Source: Papio anubis (Eukaryota > Chordata > Mammalia > Primates > Cercopithecidae). From it: 64,000 nt of DNA. The DNA lies in the NCBI RefSeq assembly GCF_008728515.1, contig NC_044981.1, forward strand, positions 95,946,426 through 96,010,425, given 5' to 3'. Each line of letters begins with the position of its first letter. The first letter of the stretch is position 1. Of the stretch, positions 1 through 12,562 are shown one piece after another. Under the pieces are notes generated by a model that was not told the origin of the DNA, ran no database searches, and was given only the letters and a program-made list of their open reading frames with translations. The position numbers were made by a program, and so were the translations under genes.

Positions 1-731
1 GCTTACACTGAGTAAATATTTGCTGAGTGACCATGACGAAAAACAGTTTAAGGCTCATGTGTATATAAAGAAGTCACAATCACCCAGACTAGCCTAATCC
101 CAATAACTAATTTCTATATGTTATTCTGTGTTAATTATGCATTTTAACTTGCGAGAAAGAAAGTGCCATTTGCTCTGTTTCATGTCATATTCCTTGAAAG
201 ATGATCCTGGTTCCCATATAGGCTGTCCTGATTATTAATAGAAATAAGTTGGCATTCCAGAGAGAGGACCCTAATTAGAAAAAGATAAATCTTATCTAAA
301 ATTGCATTATTTTAATTCATTTGGCCATCTGTAAAGAGAAAAATTAAAAAAATGAAATCAAAATATGAAATGTTTTTGATTTTAAATTTTATCATTACAC
401 ATCTCTCTATCCCTAGGAATTTATAACATTATTTATTAATCTGATGTCTTTAGAGTGCTTCCGCTACTCAAGTATTCTCAAATGAGTGAAAAACAACATT
501 CTAATTAACATACTTTTTCAAAACAGCATGATTCCTTAACAAGATGTATTAATTTATTGTAAGAAATTTATTCTATGCTTCTAAAATGCATCTTAGAGCA
601 CAGAAATGAAAATTGCTACAATCAAAATTTCCTTAAAAGTAATAAGAAACAAGGATAAAATTTCAATGCTATTTACTATGTTCTTTAAAAAGAGTCTCAC
701 TTATTCAAAGTGAATAATGTTAGACCATATA

Positions 732-1060
732 TTAGACCACATTGAAATGAACACATTTGCCATAAAAATGTCCCTTGCTTGGAAGAAACTGAATCCTACT
801 TTTCAGTACGTGAATTTTGGTCTCACAATTTGACTCTTCAACAATCTTCAATAGCTTCTCACTGCTTATAAAGTCTAAAAGTCTAGGCATAGAATTTGAA
901 GTCTTCCATTGTCTGACCATGTCTAGCCCTCCATGCACCTTACATTCTGGTGAATAGAGAACATTCTTATTCTCCAAATAAACCCAGAGTTTCCCTTTGC
1001 CCGTGTTCTCTTTCTTCTCTCCTTGGAATGTCGTTTCCCTGTTGCTGCCTATTGAAATCT
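732..1060 (+). repeat. L2-like LINE fragment
   Basis: The string around 905-945 (GTCTGACCATGTCTAGCCCTCC) and the later TCTCCTTGGAATGTCGTTTCCC resemble the 3' part of L2 LINEs in sense orientation. It is old and diverged. The 81-codon minus-strand frame here is incidental. Confidence 0.5.
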
Positions 1061-1639
1061 AAAATTACTGGCTTGAATTAATCTGCTTCTCTTTTACATT
1101 TCATCTGAACTGTTTAATCTCAGTGTATATTAACTTTTTCTTTTAATCTTTCCTTTGAAAAATTCCCAGGTTTAGAATTTCAAAGTTAAAAGGTCTGGAA
1201 TAAGAGCCTTGGCTTGGCTTTTAAAATCTATTACCAAAATTTTTTTTAAAGTATTGATCAATACCACAAAAAATCTCCTCAAATCACCTTCAGAATTGGG
1301 TACTATTATGTTTAGATTTTGATAATATATTGATGAATATATGTTACATAATTTTTAAAGAATTGTTTTTCATCAAAAGTTTGTTTACCCACTTTATTTC
1401 TTCTTTTTGCTTATTTTCTCCCTAGAAACTTCATGTTTTAAGTTATTAAATTTAACAAGTGTACATGTAAAGACGTAGATATTAACTAGTCTGTTGTTGC
1501 TGTTCCTAATATTTCTACCAACCTTATTGCTTTTTACAATTCAACATTATTTTTTATTGTTCCAAAGCATTAAATTTAATTTTTGTCATATCTATTATTG
1601 TTTAAAACTGTTGTCTTCTTCCTCTTCAAAGCGTATGGG

Positions 1640-2110
1640 TAAACATTTACAGAATTTCCACCATGTGTTAGGCAAGGTATATGTTACCTTATTTATTACA
1701 GAATTTTTTTTTTTTTTTTTTGAGACAGAGTCTCCCTCTGTCACCCAGGTTGGAGTCGCAGTGGCGTGATCTTGGCTCACTGCAACCTCTGCCTCCAAGG
1801 TTCAGGCGATTCTCCTGCCTCAGCCTTCCCAAGTAGTTGGGACTACAGATGCGTGCCACCATGAGTGGCTTTTTTTGTATTTTTAGTAGAGACAGGGTTT
1901 CGCCATGTTGCCAAGCTGATCTCAAACTCCTGACCTCAGGTGACCTGCCCACCTCAGCCTCCCAAAGTACTGGGATTACAGGTATGAGCCACCGCACCAG
2001 GCCACAAAAATCTTAAAATATAGGTACCATTGCCACTTTGTACGTGATGAAATGTGGCTTGAGGATGTTAAAAAGGCAGAGTGTGTGAATCAACATTAAA
2101 ACACAGGTTT
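1640..2110 (-). repeat. MIR, antisense, split by an Alu
   Basis: The left part (1640-1703: ACATTTACAGAATTTCC, TGTGTTAGGC) and right part (2004-2110: AGGTACCATTGCCACTTTGTACGTGATGAA style) together follow the order of an antisense MIR core. The Alu at 1704-2003 lies between them. Confidence 0.5.
1704..2003 (-). mobile_element. Alu, antisense, AluS-like
   Basis: The element starts with a T tract (the complement of the poly-A tail) and GAGACAGAGTCTC, and ends with GAGCCACCGCACCAGGCC. It is full length, near 300 bp, inserted into a MIR. Open frames on either strand here are Alu-derived. Confidence 0.95.
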
Positions 2111-3289
2111 GCTTAGATCAAAAGTTTATATTTTATATGAGGTTACGTCCCTTTGAAAATGGAAAAGTCATGCTTCCAAAAATGCAATTAAGCAAACAGT
2201 TGTATTTTTTTTTTACAATTTTGTTTCATTTTATTTAAATAATACTAATAAACTTTTGACATCCTATGTGGTGGTAACTGACAAAAAAATTATTATATTA
2301 GCCTCCAAGAGGAAAAGAGGTTGATAAGATATGGCAGGGAAAGAATAAACTCTGTGAAGATGACATTTTGTATATATTTAAAGTAAAAAAAAAGTAAGAG
2401 AAAGAGGGCTATTAACCATTTCTGCTACTAATAGTCTATTATGCTCTCTTTAGTTAACAGATACCATCTATTCTAGGAAGAGATGATTCTTATTTTACTT
2501 GGCCATATTGACACCGAAGCTGCTCAAGCAAAAATAAAACAAGCTGTAATAGTAAGCATCGATAACTAAATCAAATTGGCTTTGATTCCAGTTGCCACTG
2601 ATTTAGGCAAAGGCTAAAGCTGAACTTATAAAAACAAGGAAATGATTGATAGATCTACATAATAAAAAGTCAGAAAATTATACTTTAAAGCAGCTTGAGG
2701 GGACATATTACTATTGGATTCTTCCTATTGCTATAACTGTTCAACAGATATTATCAATGACTACAGACACAAGGCTTATTACGTGACAGAAATTCTACCT
2801 AAAAGACAAACTCTTAACATCACTGATATATGTAAAAATATTGAACTCACATCAGGGCCATAAATCAGAAATATACGGTAAAGGGATGGGTGGGAATACT
2901 CAATCCAGTATGAGAACAGTTAAAGCCTGTTAAAAATTTATCCCTAACGGAAAAAATTGATTTGACTGAGATCTCAAGTAAAACAGAATCTGAAAATTCT
3001 AACTGAAGGATTCATTTAACTTAAAATTAAAATCACAATGGAAAACAATGGCTTAATAACGAAAACATATGCATCTTTAATTATATACTTACTCTTATAA
3101 ACATACACTGCTGCTATTCCTTGAGGTATGTTCTATTTTATAGAAAACAGTGGTTTCTTAAGACACAATCTTTGTGGGGGAGAGTATAAAAGTAGTAAGT
3201 GGTCACTATTATGCTTTTGCCATTTTGAAATTTAGTTATTAGTATATATATATTTTCTAAAAATAAATTTCTATGATAGGTAAAGTCTT

Positions 3290-3480
3290 ATCATTGTTCA
3301 GTTTCCAAAATAATTTCATACATCATTCTGTTTCTCATAGTAAATAACTAGACTAGGTATTATTTACTCCATTATTATTCCATTTGATAGAAGAGAAAGT
3401 ACATTTCAGAAATGCTTAGATGTTCAAGGCCATAAACCTTCTAGAGGTAAAATCACAACCAGACCTTTTTGTGAATGTGT
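3290..3480 (-). repeat. MIR, antisense, diverged
   Basis: The motif order ATTATTATTCCATTTGATAGAAGAGAAA followed by GATGTTCAAGGCCATA parallels the antisense MIR block 'CCATTTTACAGATGAGGAAA ... CAAGGTCACA'. Confidence 0.5.
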
Positions 3481-4454
3481 TCTGTTGGTTTGGGCATCAT
3501 TTGTATGTCCTGAGATATTCCTGTGTCCTGGGAGATCCCCAAGCTCCTTTTCTGAAGGTTAAACTACTCTTGGGAGACTTTCCTTTCCTTTCCCTACATT
3601 CTTGTTTCAGTGGACAAATCTGGAAATATAGGTAGTTTTTCCCCTGGGGGTGACTTTGATATTAAAGGTGAAAACTATATAAGAAGTCCTGAGGTGTAAC
3701 TACTACTTACAGAGAGAAAAGAATCATTTCAGTTGCAGCTAAGGCATAGAAACAGCCTTATTACATGCACATGTGTGTACACACAAACACATACACAGAA
3801 AAGGAGGATTTTCTTAATGGAGTTTTGTTATTTATACAAATAAAAAATATATTGTATTAAATGAAACTGTAAAGAAGTGCTTTTAAATATCTTAGTAAGT
3901 CAGGAATTGAGGTGATTACATTAAACACTTGGGGTAAAGCATCACTGTGGCATGGTAGGTATTAAGTCATATAACAGGAGGCATGAGGCTAAATTTCTGT
4001 GTATGCTGGTTTTCTATTTAAATTTTAATTAAATTTACCTTCTAATTAAATTTTAATGTTTTGGGTTCTTAATTTCCCATTTTTCAAAAACATGGGAAAT
4101 GTCTCCCACCATGATGATAATAGCTCCCTTGAAATTGCTAGACTGTTAACACCATTTAAGTTCAAAGGCACTTCAAGAAATATGAAGGAAGGTACCACTA
4201 GCACTAGACAAATACTCTTAAATTCTAGAGCTTTGAGAAAATATTGAGAAAGATGACCTTATCTTTTGGTACAATATGCACTGTGGAGGGTTTCACTCTT
4301 TAAAATCTCTCTTTAGGAGAAGTGAGGGATATAGTTAGGTTGAAGAAATGGAAATGTTCTTCTATTTTATTTAAAAAAAAAAAAAAAAGACTCCATCCCC
4401 TAAGGTCTTCAGAAAGTCCCAGATTGGATGTGATCTGTTTGCTTTGAACAAACA

Positions 4455-4645
4455 GGACACAGTATAGTGAAAATAGTGGACTTTGGAGTCAGACTGTCTC
4501 AATTCATGGCTTCACTATTTAATATAAGATTCTCTGTGAAAATTATTTACTTTCTCAGTTTTCGTTTCCTTATCTGTAAAATGGGAATAAGAATCTTAAA
4601 GGACAGCACAATGGTGCAGGTCAGATGAGAAAATTAAAGTGAAAC
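4455..4645 (+). repeat. MIR, sense
   Basis: ATAGTGAAAATAGTGGACTT, GGAGTCAGACTGTCT and CTTATCTGTAAAATGGGAAT occur in the order of the MIR consensus. Confidence 0.8.
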
Positions 4646-5094
4646 ATCTATTGTAATGTCAGTCTTGGAGGAATAAAAGCTAAGAAAAAAAGTAATTCTG
4701 GGATACCTACTATCAGACAAATACTCTATGAAAGTCTGGGAATATAATGGTGAATAGGATAATGTTTTTAATAAATGTGTGTGTAATTCATTCTTCTTGG
4801 AAAAAAAAAGTCCAATAATAGTTGGATCAGGATAAAAATCAAGTATAATAAAAATATAAAAAAGCTATGATAAAAATGACTAGGGATTTTCAAATCTACC
4901 CAATTGTATCAAAACTTTCCATTTCTCTGTTATTTTTCTTCCAGCACAGTGATCTGTGAATTTGTGCTTGGTAACACTGCCTTAAATAAACATCATTTGA
5001 AAATGTCTCCATATAAATTACTGTAATATGCTCTAGAGTATTTCATACTATATTTGATTTACACATACACCATATCAAGGGATAATACCAGCAA

Positions 5095-5195
5095 TATCAT
5101 AGGTTATAAGGATTGAATGAGTTATATACAGTAATAAAAACAATGCCTGACACTAGCGACCACTTAATAAATGTTAAGCATTACAATAACTACAA
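5095..5195 (+). repeat. MIR 3' fragment, sense
   Basis: GGATTGAATGAGTTATATAC, AATGCCTGACACTAG and CACTTAATAAATGTTA match the 3' third of MIR. Confidence 0.6.
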
Positions 5196-5772
5196 TTAAA
5201 TAATAAACCTGTATTATTTAAATTAGCAATAGTTCTCCGAATTGAGATGGATAAAGAAACCAGAAATCCACAAGGTGGCTCTCAAGGTTTGGTTTTTAAA
5301 CAGCATAAAGTTGTTTCATATTTCCAAAGAAATGAAACAAGACTTATGAATACCAACTTGACTTTTCAAAGACTCTCATAAATTCATGATTAATAAATAA
5401 TTGGAAGGACACAAAGCTGTATAATCTGTACAATAAATGTTATGTAACAAAAGTAAAAAAATATAGAAAATAAATAAATTTTCCATTTCTAAATTGAAAG
5501 AGAGTCTGATGTTCAAAACAACTGATATCAGCTTAACATATAATTTAAAATATCAATATAAAATGGTGAAATTTATAGTACAGTTGCAATTAAATATATT
5601 TTACTTGGATAATAAATATAAAAGGGCATAGCACAATGTCTGGCAGCTAGCAGCTGTTCGGTGACCGATCAGTTAAATCTTACATTTTATATACATAAGA
5701 AAAATTTAAAGTTATCATTTTATGCCAACAGATTTTTTTTTATTTCATAATTTATTTTCACAGCTTTAAAGC

Positions 5773-5950
5773 AGGAGTCAGCATACTTTTTCTGCAAAGA
5801 AACAGAAAGTAATTTATAGTAGCTATCACAACAACTCTATTCTTCTCCGGTAGTGCAAAAAAAGTCAGACAATAAATAAATTGGTATGTTTATGTTCTGA
5901 TAAAACTTTAATTATAAAACAGGTAGACACCTTTGGCCTGAAGATGTCTT
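5773..5950 (+). mobile_element. hAT-Charlie non-autonomous element (MER58/MER3-like)
   Basis: CAGGAGTCAGCATACTTTTT followed later by TTCTGATAAAACTTTAATTA fits the family whose consensus starts CAGGGGTCGGCAAACTTTTT. The family call is made from memory and the exact subfamily name is uncertain. Confidence 0.55.
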
Positions 5951-6034
5951 GATCTAAATAATTACCTGATATAGTTAAATAAAATAAAATCTGATATAAA
6001 TCTTAAGATACTACCAATACTCAAATTACCAGGA

Positions 6035-6180
6035 GGAGTGCTTGTTAAACTGTAATGTGTACAAAATCCCCTGAGGATCTAGTTAAAATGTAGATTCTGG
6101 TTTGGTGAGTCTGGGTTGGGGCCTAAAGGTCTCCCTTTTTAACAAGGATGCAGGTGATCCCAAGACCTTTTTGTCCTTTG
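6035..6180 (+). mobile_element. MER5A-like hAT-Charlie element, sense
   Basis: AAAATCCCCTGAGGATCTAG, GATTCTGGTTTGGTGAGTCT, GGGGCCTAAAGGTCT and TGCAGGTGATCCCA follow the MER5A layout, diverged. Confidence 0.6.
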
Positions 6181-6660
6181 AGCATATGTACACTGAATAA
6201 CAAGGCAGCTGTTTACAAACTTTTTGGCTCAGAATTCCTTTACATTGCTTAAAAAAAAAAAAAAAAGCCTTACTTATTTAGGTTATGTCTATCAATATTA
6301 ACCTTAGAAATCAAAACTGAGAAATTTTCAAAAAGTATTAATTCTTTAGAAGTACAATAATAAACCCACTAGATGTTAACGTAGGATATGAAATTTAACT
6401 GCATTTTATATTTTAACTATATTTTAAAGAGCAGGACTAAACACTTCAATTATAACCATATAGAAAGGAATGATGTGTTATGTCATACAGTGAAACCTTT
6501 TAATAAAAGATCATTAAGTCAAGAAAAAAGTCAAGATTGTAACATCATAAATCTGTAAAATTAACTTCTTGGAATTTGAGACTGTGGATCTTTCACATAT
6601 AAAATACCTGGAATATGTGGCATGTTACCTGCTTTAGTTCTTGTCCTATTTGTTCCTTAC

Positions 6661-6795
6661 CTGTTTTTCTGCAAGTACATAGTCATGTCCTTGGGTAGGA
6701 GAAAAGAAGGGAATATGGCCACAATTTTTTGCTCTTTCTATTAGAGACATAGCTGTTCTTACAGTGGCATTTCGAGCATGTACAAACACCATCAC
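6661..6795 (-). CDS. ASCC3: ASCC3 coding exon, helicase cassette 1: motif IV
   Basis: This internal exon of 45 codons in phase 0 begins VMVFVHARNATVRTAM and ends GHDYVLAEKQ. VMVFVHAR is RecA2 motif IV. The segment SLIERAKNCGHIPFFSPTQ follows and matches ASCC3. It lacks a methionine near its start, so ORF finding misses it; it was recognised by protein continuity from GHQ in the 33006-33077 exon. Splice sites are good. The acceptor is CTTCTTTTCAG/GTGATGG, with a strong pyrimidine tract. The donor is AAACAG/GTAAGG. The following exon (motif V and VI region) must lie left of position 1, since I see nothing matching it in 1-6660. Position in the protein is about residues 718-762, from memory. Confidence 0.95.
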
Positions 6796-8139
6796 CTGAA
6801 AAGAAGGAAAGCTGTTTATTTACTATTCCAATTAATTAAATTATAGCTTAATAGTAGCCTGGATATCATTCCATATAAACAACTATTAATTTCTCAAAAC
6901 AAAATCACAAATTTATGAATTCTCCAACATCTCCTTATTTTAGAACAAAGTGTATAAAGGAAAAAGGCAAGTTAAATAAAATTCAGCTTACCAGTTGATA
7001 TACATTTGTGGAGTCTATAAAATTTGGAGTTTAATTTGTATGTTTCTCTTTTGAATACATAATTTATTATCATAGTCACTTATTATAGAGACAGCATAAA
7101 AAATATTTGACAGTTTTCTCACTGGAAGATTACTACATTCAGTGAAATTTCCAATTTCATAAAGATGTTTCAAGAAATTGAAAACAATAAAGAAAACTCT
7201 TCCTTGGACAAAATCATGTCTAAGAACAATCACTTAAAATACAAAGGTTAGGGGACTGCTGGAGATAAAAATGCTTCTATAGAAGTACCTGGAATTCTCT
7301 GTGTGGCAAACCTTCCTGTGGAATTATTCATGAAGTGACTGAGGATATCTGAATTACAGGGAAGGTATGTGTCTGAATGCTGTGTCAAGGAGAAATGGGG
7401 AAAAAAATGCATCTTCAGGGATAGTCACCAGGCACGGTGTGAATACAACTGAAGAGAATTAGGGAGTGTTTAGCAGCTTGCCTTTGCTGCTTGTCAGTAC
7501 CTGCCTTCTTTCCTCTGTAAGTTTCTTCTTTGGCCTCTACCTTCCATCACAATCAGCTCAACCCCAGCATTCCCAAAGAGCCATTAGTATGATAAAAATT
7601 ATTTTTTTCATATAGACTACTGCTCTTTTTCAATTTTATCTGGTGTGAATAAAAGCAACTTTACACAACTTTAACACTGTTAACAATCTGGAATATACAA
7701 TCTGAAGATATTAAGTGTGGGTGCAGTAAATGGCTTAAAGAAACGTTTCCCTAGCCTCTGCTTTCAACTAAACTCACATATCTAAATCTCTGGAATCACT
7801 AAAGTATTCTGCTTAGGCCTCAAGCAACTCGGAGGTTCTAATCTTTGACCCTCTTCTCAATATTTCCCCTATACTCCTCTGTTAATTACATTTTTCTGGA
7901 AGCTAAAACTTTCATGTTTTTTGCAGGCTACACATTTATGAGGATATTCAAAGACTGTATCTAGTCAGGGAATTGATAGGTTCATGTGAGCTGACCTAAG
8001 TAAAAGAAAAGATCATTTTGAGGGCTAACAAAAATGAAAAGCAAAGAGGTTTGGGATTTGACCAGAAAGGAGATAGGGTGACACAAAGGTATCTATACCT
8101 CCATAGAGGTATCTCTATATTTAAACCATAATAACCTTA

Positions 8140-8300
8140 TGTCTACAAACTTGTCAAGGTAAGTGTTCCACATATAAGATGCTTATTAAAATTCACAGTA
8201 AAATCTCAGATAACAATCATTCAAGAAACTAGAATTCTTAAATAACTAATATTATTTTAGGTACATTCAAAGTAAAGGAGAACAGATAATTTGGAGAAGA
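8140..8300 (+). repeat. Unassigned diverged repeat, copy 1
   Basis: This segment aligns by eye, in the same orientation, with 11075-11245. Shared blocks include TTAAAATT, TCAAGAAACTAGAATTCTTA against TCAAAAAACTGGAATGCTTA, and TTTTAGGTACATTCAAAG against TTTTAGGATGTATTCAAAG. I do not recognise the family. Confidence 0.45.
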
Positions 8301-8510
8301 TAAGAAGTTCCTCAAAATGAAACAAAACAAAAAAAACCCAAAATGTTTACAGAAAAACAAAAAGCACTGCAAGTCATCAGGAGAAATTTAATCAGCTAAT
8401 TACAGTTACCAAAGGCATAAACCTTGAGATTTTATACTTTATCAGAGCTTCAACTTATTTACTGATACTAATATGTTTTGAAAAGAAATATGATAATAAG
8501 ACTATTTTAA

Positions 8511-8828
8511 GGCTGGGCATGGCAGCTCACACCTGTAATCCCAGCACTTTGGGAGGCCAAGGGAGGTGGATCACAAGGTCAAGAGATTGAGACCGTCGTG
8601 GCCAATATGGTAAAACCCCATCTCTACTAAAAATACAAAAATTAGCTGGGCATGGTGGTGCGTGCCTGTAATCTCAGCTACTCAGGAGGCTGAGGCAGGA
8701 GAATCACTTGAACCCGGGAGACGGAGGTTGCAGTGAGCCGGGATGACGCCACTGCACTCTAGCCTGGCAACAGAGCGAGACTGTCTCAAAAAAAAAAAAA
8801 AAAAAAAAAAAGAAAGAAAGAAAAAGAA
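8511..8828 (+). mobile_element. Alu, sense, AluS-like
   Basis: Begins GGCTGGGCATGGCAGCTCAC and ends in a long A tract followed by GAAAGAAAG. A target-site duplication of 13 bp with one mismatch flanks it (8498-8510 AAGACTATTTTAA; 8824-8836 AAGAATATTTTAA). Confidence 0.95.
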
Positions 8829-9284
8829 TATTTTAAAAAGACTACACTAATAGAATTTATTTCAGAAAGTTTTGCAGGTACTGGGACATTCTGTTTTCCT
8901 TATTTTTCAACTAAGGAAAACAAATCTCTTGATTTTTGATAGGCTCTCTAGGCTTTCATGGGTAAACATCTTTACTTCATAGGATGTTATGAACTGCCAC
9001 ATAGGTTCAAATTGTGATATTTTCATAATGACTGATATACACTATTTAATGCTAAGATAGAAAATTCTGTCCTGCTGAAGATTCATCAGTTTCAGAATTT
9101 GTCAAATTCTATCATTCTATCTCTTACAAATGGTAGGGACATTTCCACTGTAAGTTTCTTCTTAAAGAGCAAGGCAGATTTTTTTTTCTCTTCTATAAAA
9201 ATAAATTTTACCACCCAGAAAACCTCATTAACCCCCAAATTAAATTTTAAGAAAACTGAAATTAAAATGAAGTTATTTCTTATT

Positions 9285-9770
9285 TTGTTAATTCATTCGT
9301 CATTCATTCATTCATATGCTTCTGAACATGCATTAGCTAGTAAGTTCTAATAAAACTACCATGAAAATGAGAGACAAAGCCCCTGTCCTCATGGAGATGA
9401 GAATCTAGTATGTTGAATTAAATAATCACAAAATATTTTTTACTTGAAAAATATTTAGTAGGCATGTATGTGTAAAAAAGAGTTAAAAATAGAGATGAAA
9501 ATAGAGAAGATGTGGTCCCTTCTACGAAAAACCTGTATAATTTGAGAAAGATAACATTGTACACATAACTTAGGCAGCTGAACCAAAGAGAAGATAACAT
9601 GTGGATAACGTGGGAGCCCTAAACATGGAGCTACTTGGTTTTCTTCATTCATCCATCCCAAGATACTTATGCAGTTCCTACTATGTGCCAAATACTGTAC
9701 CAAGTGCTTAGTACAGCACCAGGGGTACTATGATAACTACGTTGCAAAGATCTAAATGCATACGATACTG
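9285..9770 (+). repeat. L2-like fragments with a (CATT)n tract
   Basis: CCTGTCCTCATGGAGATGAG (9380) and CTACTATGTGCCAAATACTG (9678) are L2-like 3' motifs. A short CATTCATTCATT tract lies near 9300. Confidence 0.45.
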
Positions 9771-9904
9771 TTATGGGGAGAAAATTCTCTGATAATCATT
9801 CCTATCATTCCAAGGTTAAAGTTGCATAAAGGAGGCTACAGTAGTATTTGGAATATTTAATTTTGTTATTTTTAGTGTGTTAGCTTGAAGGAGTACATTC
9901 TCTT

Positions 9905-10050
9905 CTAAAGTTTCTCACAGTGAGACCTAGGGACTACTACATCCAAATCACTGCTGCTGCTTATTAAAATAGATTTCTGGGTCCTCCTTTAAAGCCAGCT
10001 GAGTAAGGAAATCTAACAGAGTGATCTAGAAATTGAATTATTAATAACAA
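9905..10050 (+). mobile_element. MER5A-like hAT fragment, diverged
   Basis: TTTCTCACAGTGAGACCTAG, AATCACTGCTGCTGCTTATT and TTTCTGGGTCCTCC loosely follow the MER5-type layout. The match is weak. Confidence 0.3.
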
Positions 10051-11074
10051 CTGAAATGACCACAGCACTACTGTGTGAAATTGGTTAATAATTACTACCA
10101 ACTTAATTTTCCCCTCTGAAGCTGAAAGAGGATTAAAAGGTAAAGTAAAACCACGATTACAAAGATGTTTTAAGAATCCCCCTAATAATATCTTTATTTA
10201 CCTATACATATGAAATATCAGGAAATTTTAAGGTATTTTATATAACCAATATAGCACCAACATTATTTCCCAGATGGGCCAGAGTTTTATAATGCTACCA
10301 GATTTCCATTCTCCATAACTCAAATGCCACATTATGTAAATCTTGTTGAATTAGCAGATATGGAGAACATAAGGGAAAATAAAATACGACCTAAATCTTC
10401 ATTAATTATTTCAGTCTTACTTGTCAACTTTTCATTTTGCAAATTATTTTCTACTGCAGCCAAGAGAAATATTAGTTACAACTTAAAGTAACAATTTCTT
10501 TTTATTAAAGGATCCATCATGTCAGTGTTAAGTAAAATAAATTTTTTTTTTAAATTAAAAATTTCATGTGTTGAAGCTCCAGCTGAAGTCATTACAAGGT
10601 TTTGGGTCTCTATAAACACATCTGATTTTATGGTTTTCTAATTTGGTTAATTAAATAGACTCATATGAAAATTACAAGTAATAGGACAGCATTGTTTCAT
10701 TTGACAGAAATAACTCCAAATTAATATTAGAAACACTTTTTGGTAACTGAGTAGCAGTTAAATTGGTGTGTGTCATTAAAATAAGAACAGAATAGTAAGA
10801 TTAAGTCAATAATGATGGCAAATTTAGATTGTTTTATGAAACTGTTAATACTTTTATTTGAGTTTTTAGGTTATGCATTTAAAAGTATTTTATATATTTA
10901 TTTTTAGTTTCAAAAGGCATTTTTCCTATAGTTTTATTTTTATTATGGAAAAGTTCACATAGAAACAAAAGTAGGCAGAATGTGGTCATAAACTGCAAAA
11001 GCCATTTATTTTTAAAATATATGATGGAAGCATGCCTGTACTTGGGGAAAAAAAGTAAGTAAATTTGAGTTCTG

Positions 11075-11245
11075 GTCCTGTTAGTTGACCTGTCAAAGAA
11101 AGTGTTCTTCACTTGAGATACTGATTAAAATTAATAAAGGAGTAAAAGCTCAGAAAATAATGATTCAAAAAACTGGAATGCTTAAGTAACACATACTGTT
11201 TTAGGATGTATTCAAAGGAAAGATGGACATATTATTTGAAAAAGA
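11075..11245 (+). repeat. Unassigned diverged repeat, copy 2
   Basis: This is the partner of 8140-8300. CCTGTCAAAGAAAGTGTTCT here corresponds to CTTGTCAAGGTAAGTGTTCC there, and similarity continues for about 150 bp with small gaps. Confidence 0.45.
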
Positions 11246-11427
11246 TTTGAAAATTCTTCTTTGGAGTACTGCTAAATATCAGTGTGAGTTAGAATAAATT
11301 ATTTAACCTCTTCAATTCTTATTTCCCCCAGAACACACATAAAGAGTTACAATCTATCACAGGATTACTATAAGAATCAAAGGATTAATGTAAGGGAAAA
11401 CACTGTGTTTAGTAAAATGGTGGTTCT

Positions 11428-11602
11428 AAAATTTTAGAAAGCTTCAAAATCACCTGGCAGGCTTGTTAAAAACACAGATTGTTGCTCTTTCTCCCAATCC
11501 CCTTCCTGACTATATAGGTCTGGGGCAACCCACGAAACTGCATTTCTAAGGAGTTCAAAGATGCTAATATTCTTGTCTAGGAACTTTGAGAACCTGTGTC
11601 AC
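11428..11602 (+). mobile_element. MER5A, hAT-Charlie, sense
   Basis: GGTTCTAAAATTTTAG, AATCACCTGGCAGGCTTGTT, TAGGTCTGGGGCAACC, GCATTTCTAAGGAGTTC and CTTTGAGAACC match the MER5A consensus in order. Confidence 0.8.
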
Positions 11603-11886
11603 AGCTGGTAAGTATTAGCACCATTATTAGGGGAATAAACATAAACAAAATTAATCTTGCCTAAAAGATTAAACGGACCAGTATGCAACTGTTATACACT
11701 GACCACCATGCACCTATTTTTTACTCATTTACATGCATATGTGCATGTGTGTATGTGTATTTAACACTACACAAAACAATTTAAAACACTTCTCCTTTAG
11801 CAACCTTTGTAAGGAGGTTGTGAAAGATGAACTAGGAATAAAAAAATCAGTAGGAATATTTAATGTGAAATCTTGAATCAAACCCT

Positions 11887-12191
11887 CTTTTCTTTTCTTT
11901 TTTTTTTTTGAGACGGAGTCTCACTCTGTCGCCCAGGCTGGAGTGCAGTGGCGAGATCTCGGCTCACTGCAAGCTCCGCCTCCCGGGTTGAGGCCATTCT
12001 CCTGCTTCAGCCTCCCAAGTAACTGGGACCACAGGCGCCCGCCACCACGCCCGGCTAATTTTTTTCCATTTTTAGTAGAGACAGGGTTTCACCGTGCTAG
12101 CCAGGATGGTCTCAATCTCCTGACCTCGTGATCCGCCTGCCTCGGCCTCCCAAAGTGCTGGGATTACAGGCGTGAGCCAACGCGCCCGGCC
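11887..12191 (-). mobile_element. AluY, antisense, with perfect target-site duplication
   Basis: A full-length Alu with intact CpGs (GAGACGGAGTCTC ... CGCGCCCGGCC). Reading its own strand, it has the AluY states GAGCTTGCAGTGAGCC and GTCAGGAGATTGAGACCATC. GAATCAAACCCT is repeated exactly at 11875-11886 and 12192-12203, a 12-bp target-site duplication. Confidence 0.96.
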
Positions 12192-12499
12192 GAATCAAAC
12201 CCTTTTTACTAGGAATACTGCTAAGAAGTGAAACAATGGATATATCTGAAAAAGGCACAACAATATGGCAGATAGATGTCCCACAGAAAAACGTTGCTGA
12301 GAAATGATGTTTTACATTATGTGGCACATATGGCATTGGCTCTTGCAAAAAGCTGAGGCTTGGGGTAGGGAGGGTCATGTCCTGGCAGTTAATGTTTCCA
12401 TTCTAACCATCACAGTCACTTATCTGTTTTGCTCTCAGTTCTTCTCAACTTTCTTAACCCAGGCTCTTCAAGAGAATTAACCCCTAAAGACCTACATAA

Positions 12500-12530
12500 A
12501 TATTGATTTAAAAGTTTGTGGTTCCCTGAT

Positions 12531-12562
<32 letters not shown>

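Larger units (their letters stand above)
1..6660 (-). other. ASCC3: ASCC3 intron, 3' part outside the window
   Basis: This is the intron after the 6661-6795 exon, read on the minus strand; its acceptor is not in the window. Repeats recognised inside are listed separately: L2, split MIR plus Alu, antisense MIR, MIR, hAT and MER5A. The stretches 1-730, 1070-1630, 2110-3290, 3480-4450, 4650-5090, 5200-5600 and 6240-6600 are AT-rich with short A/T runs. I see no exon, RNA gene or named repeat in them. Confidence 0.85.

Noticed and set aside
732..977. 81-codon minus-strand frame starting MENKNVLYSPECK
   Set aside because: It overlaps an L2-like repeat read in the opposite direction.
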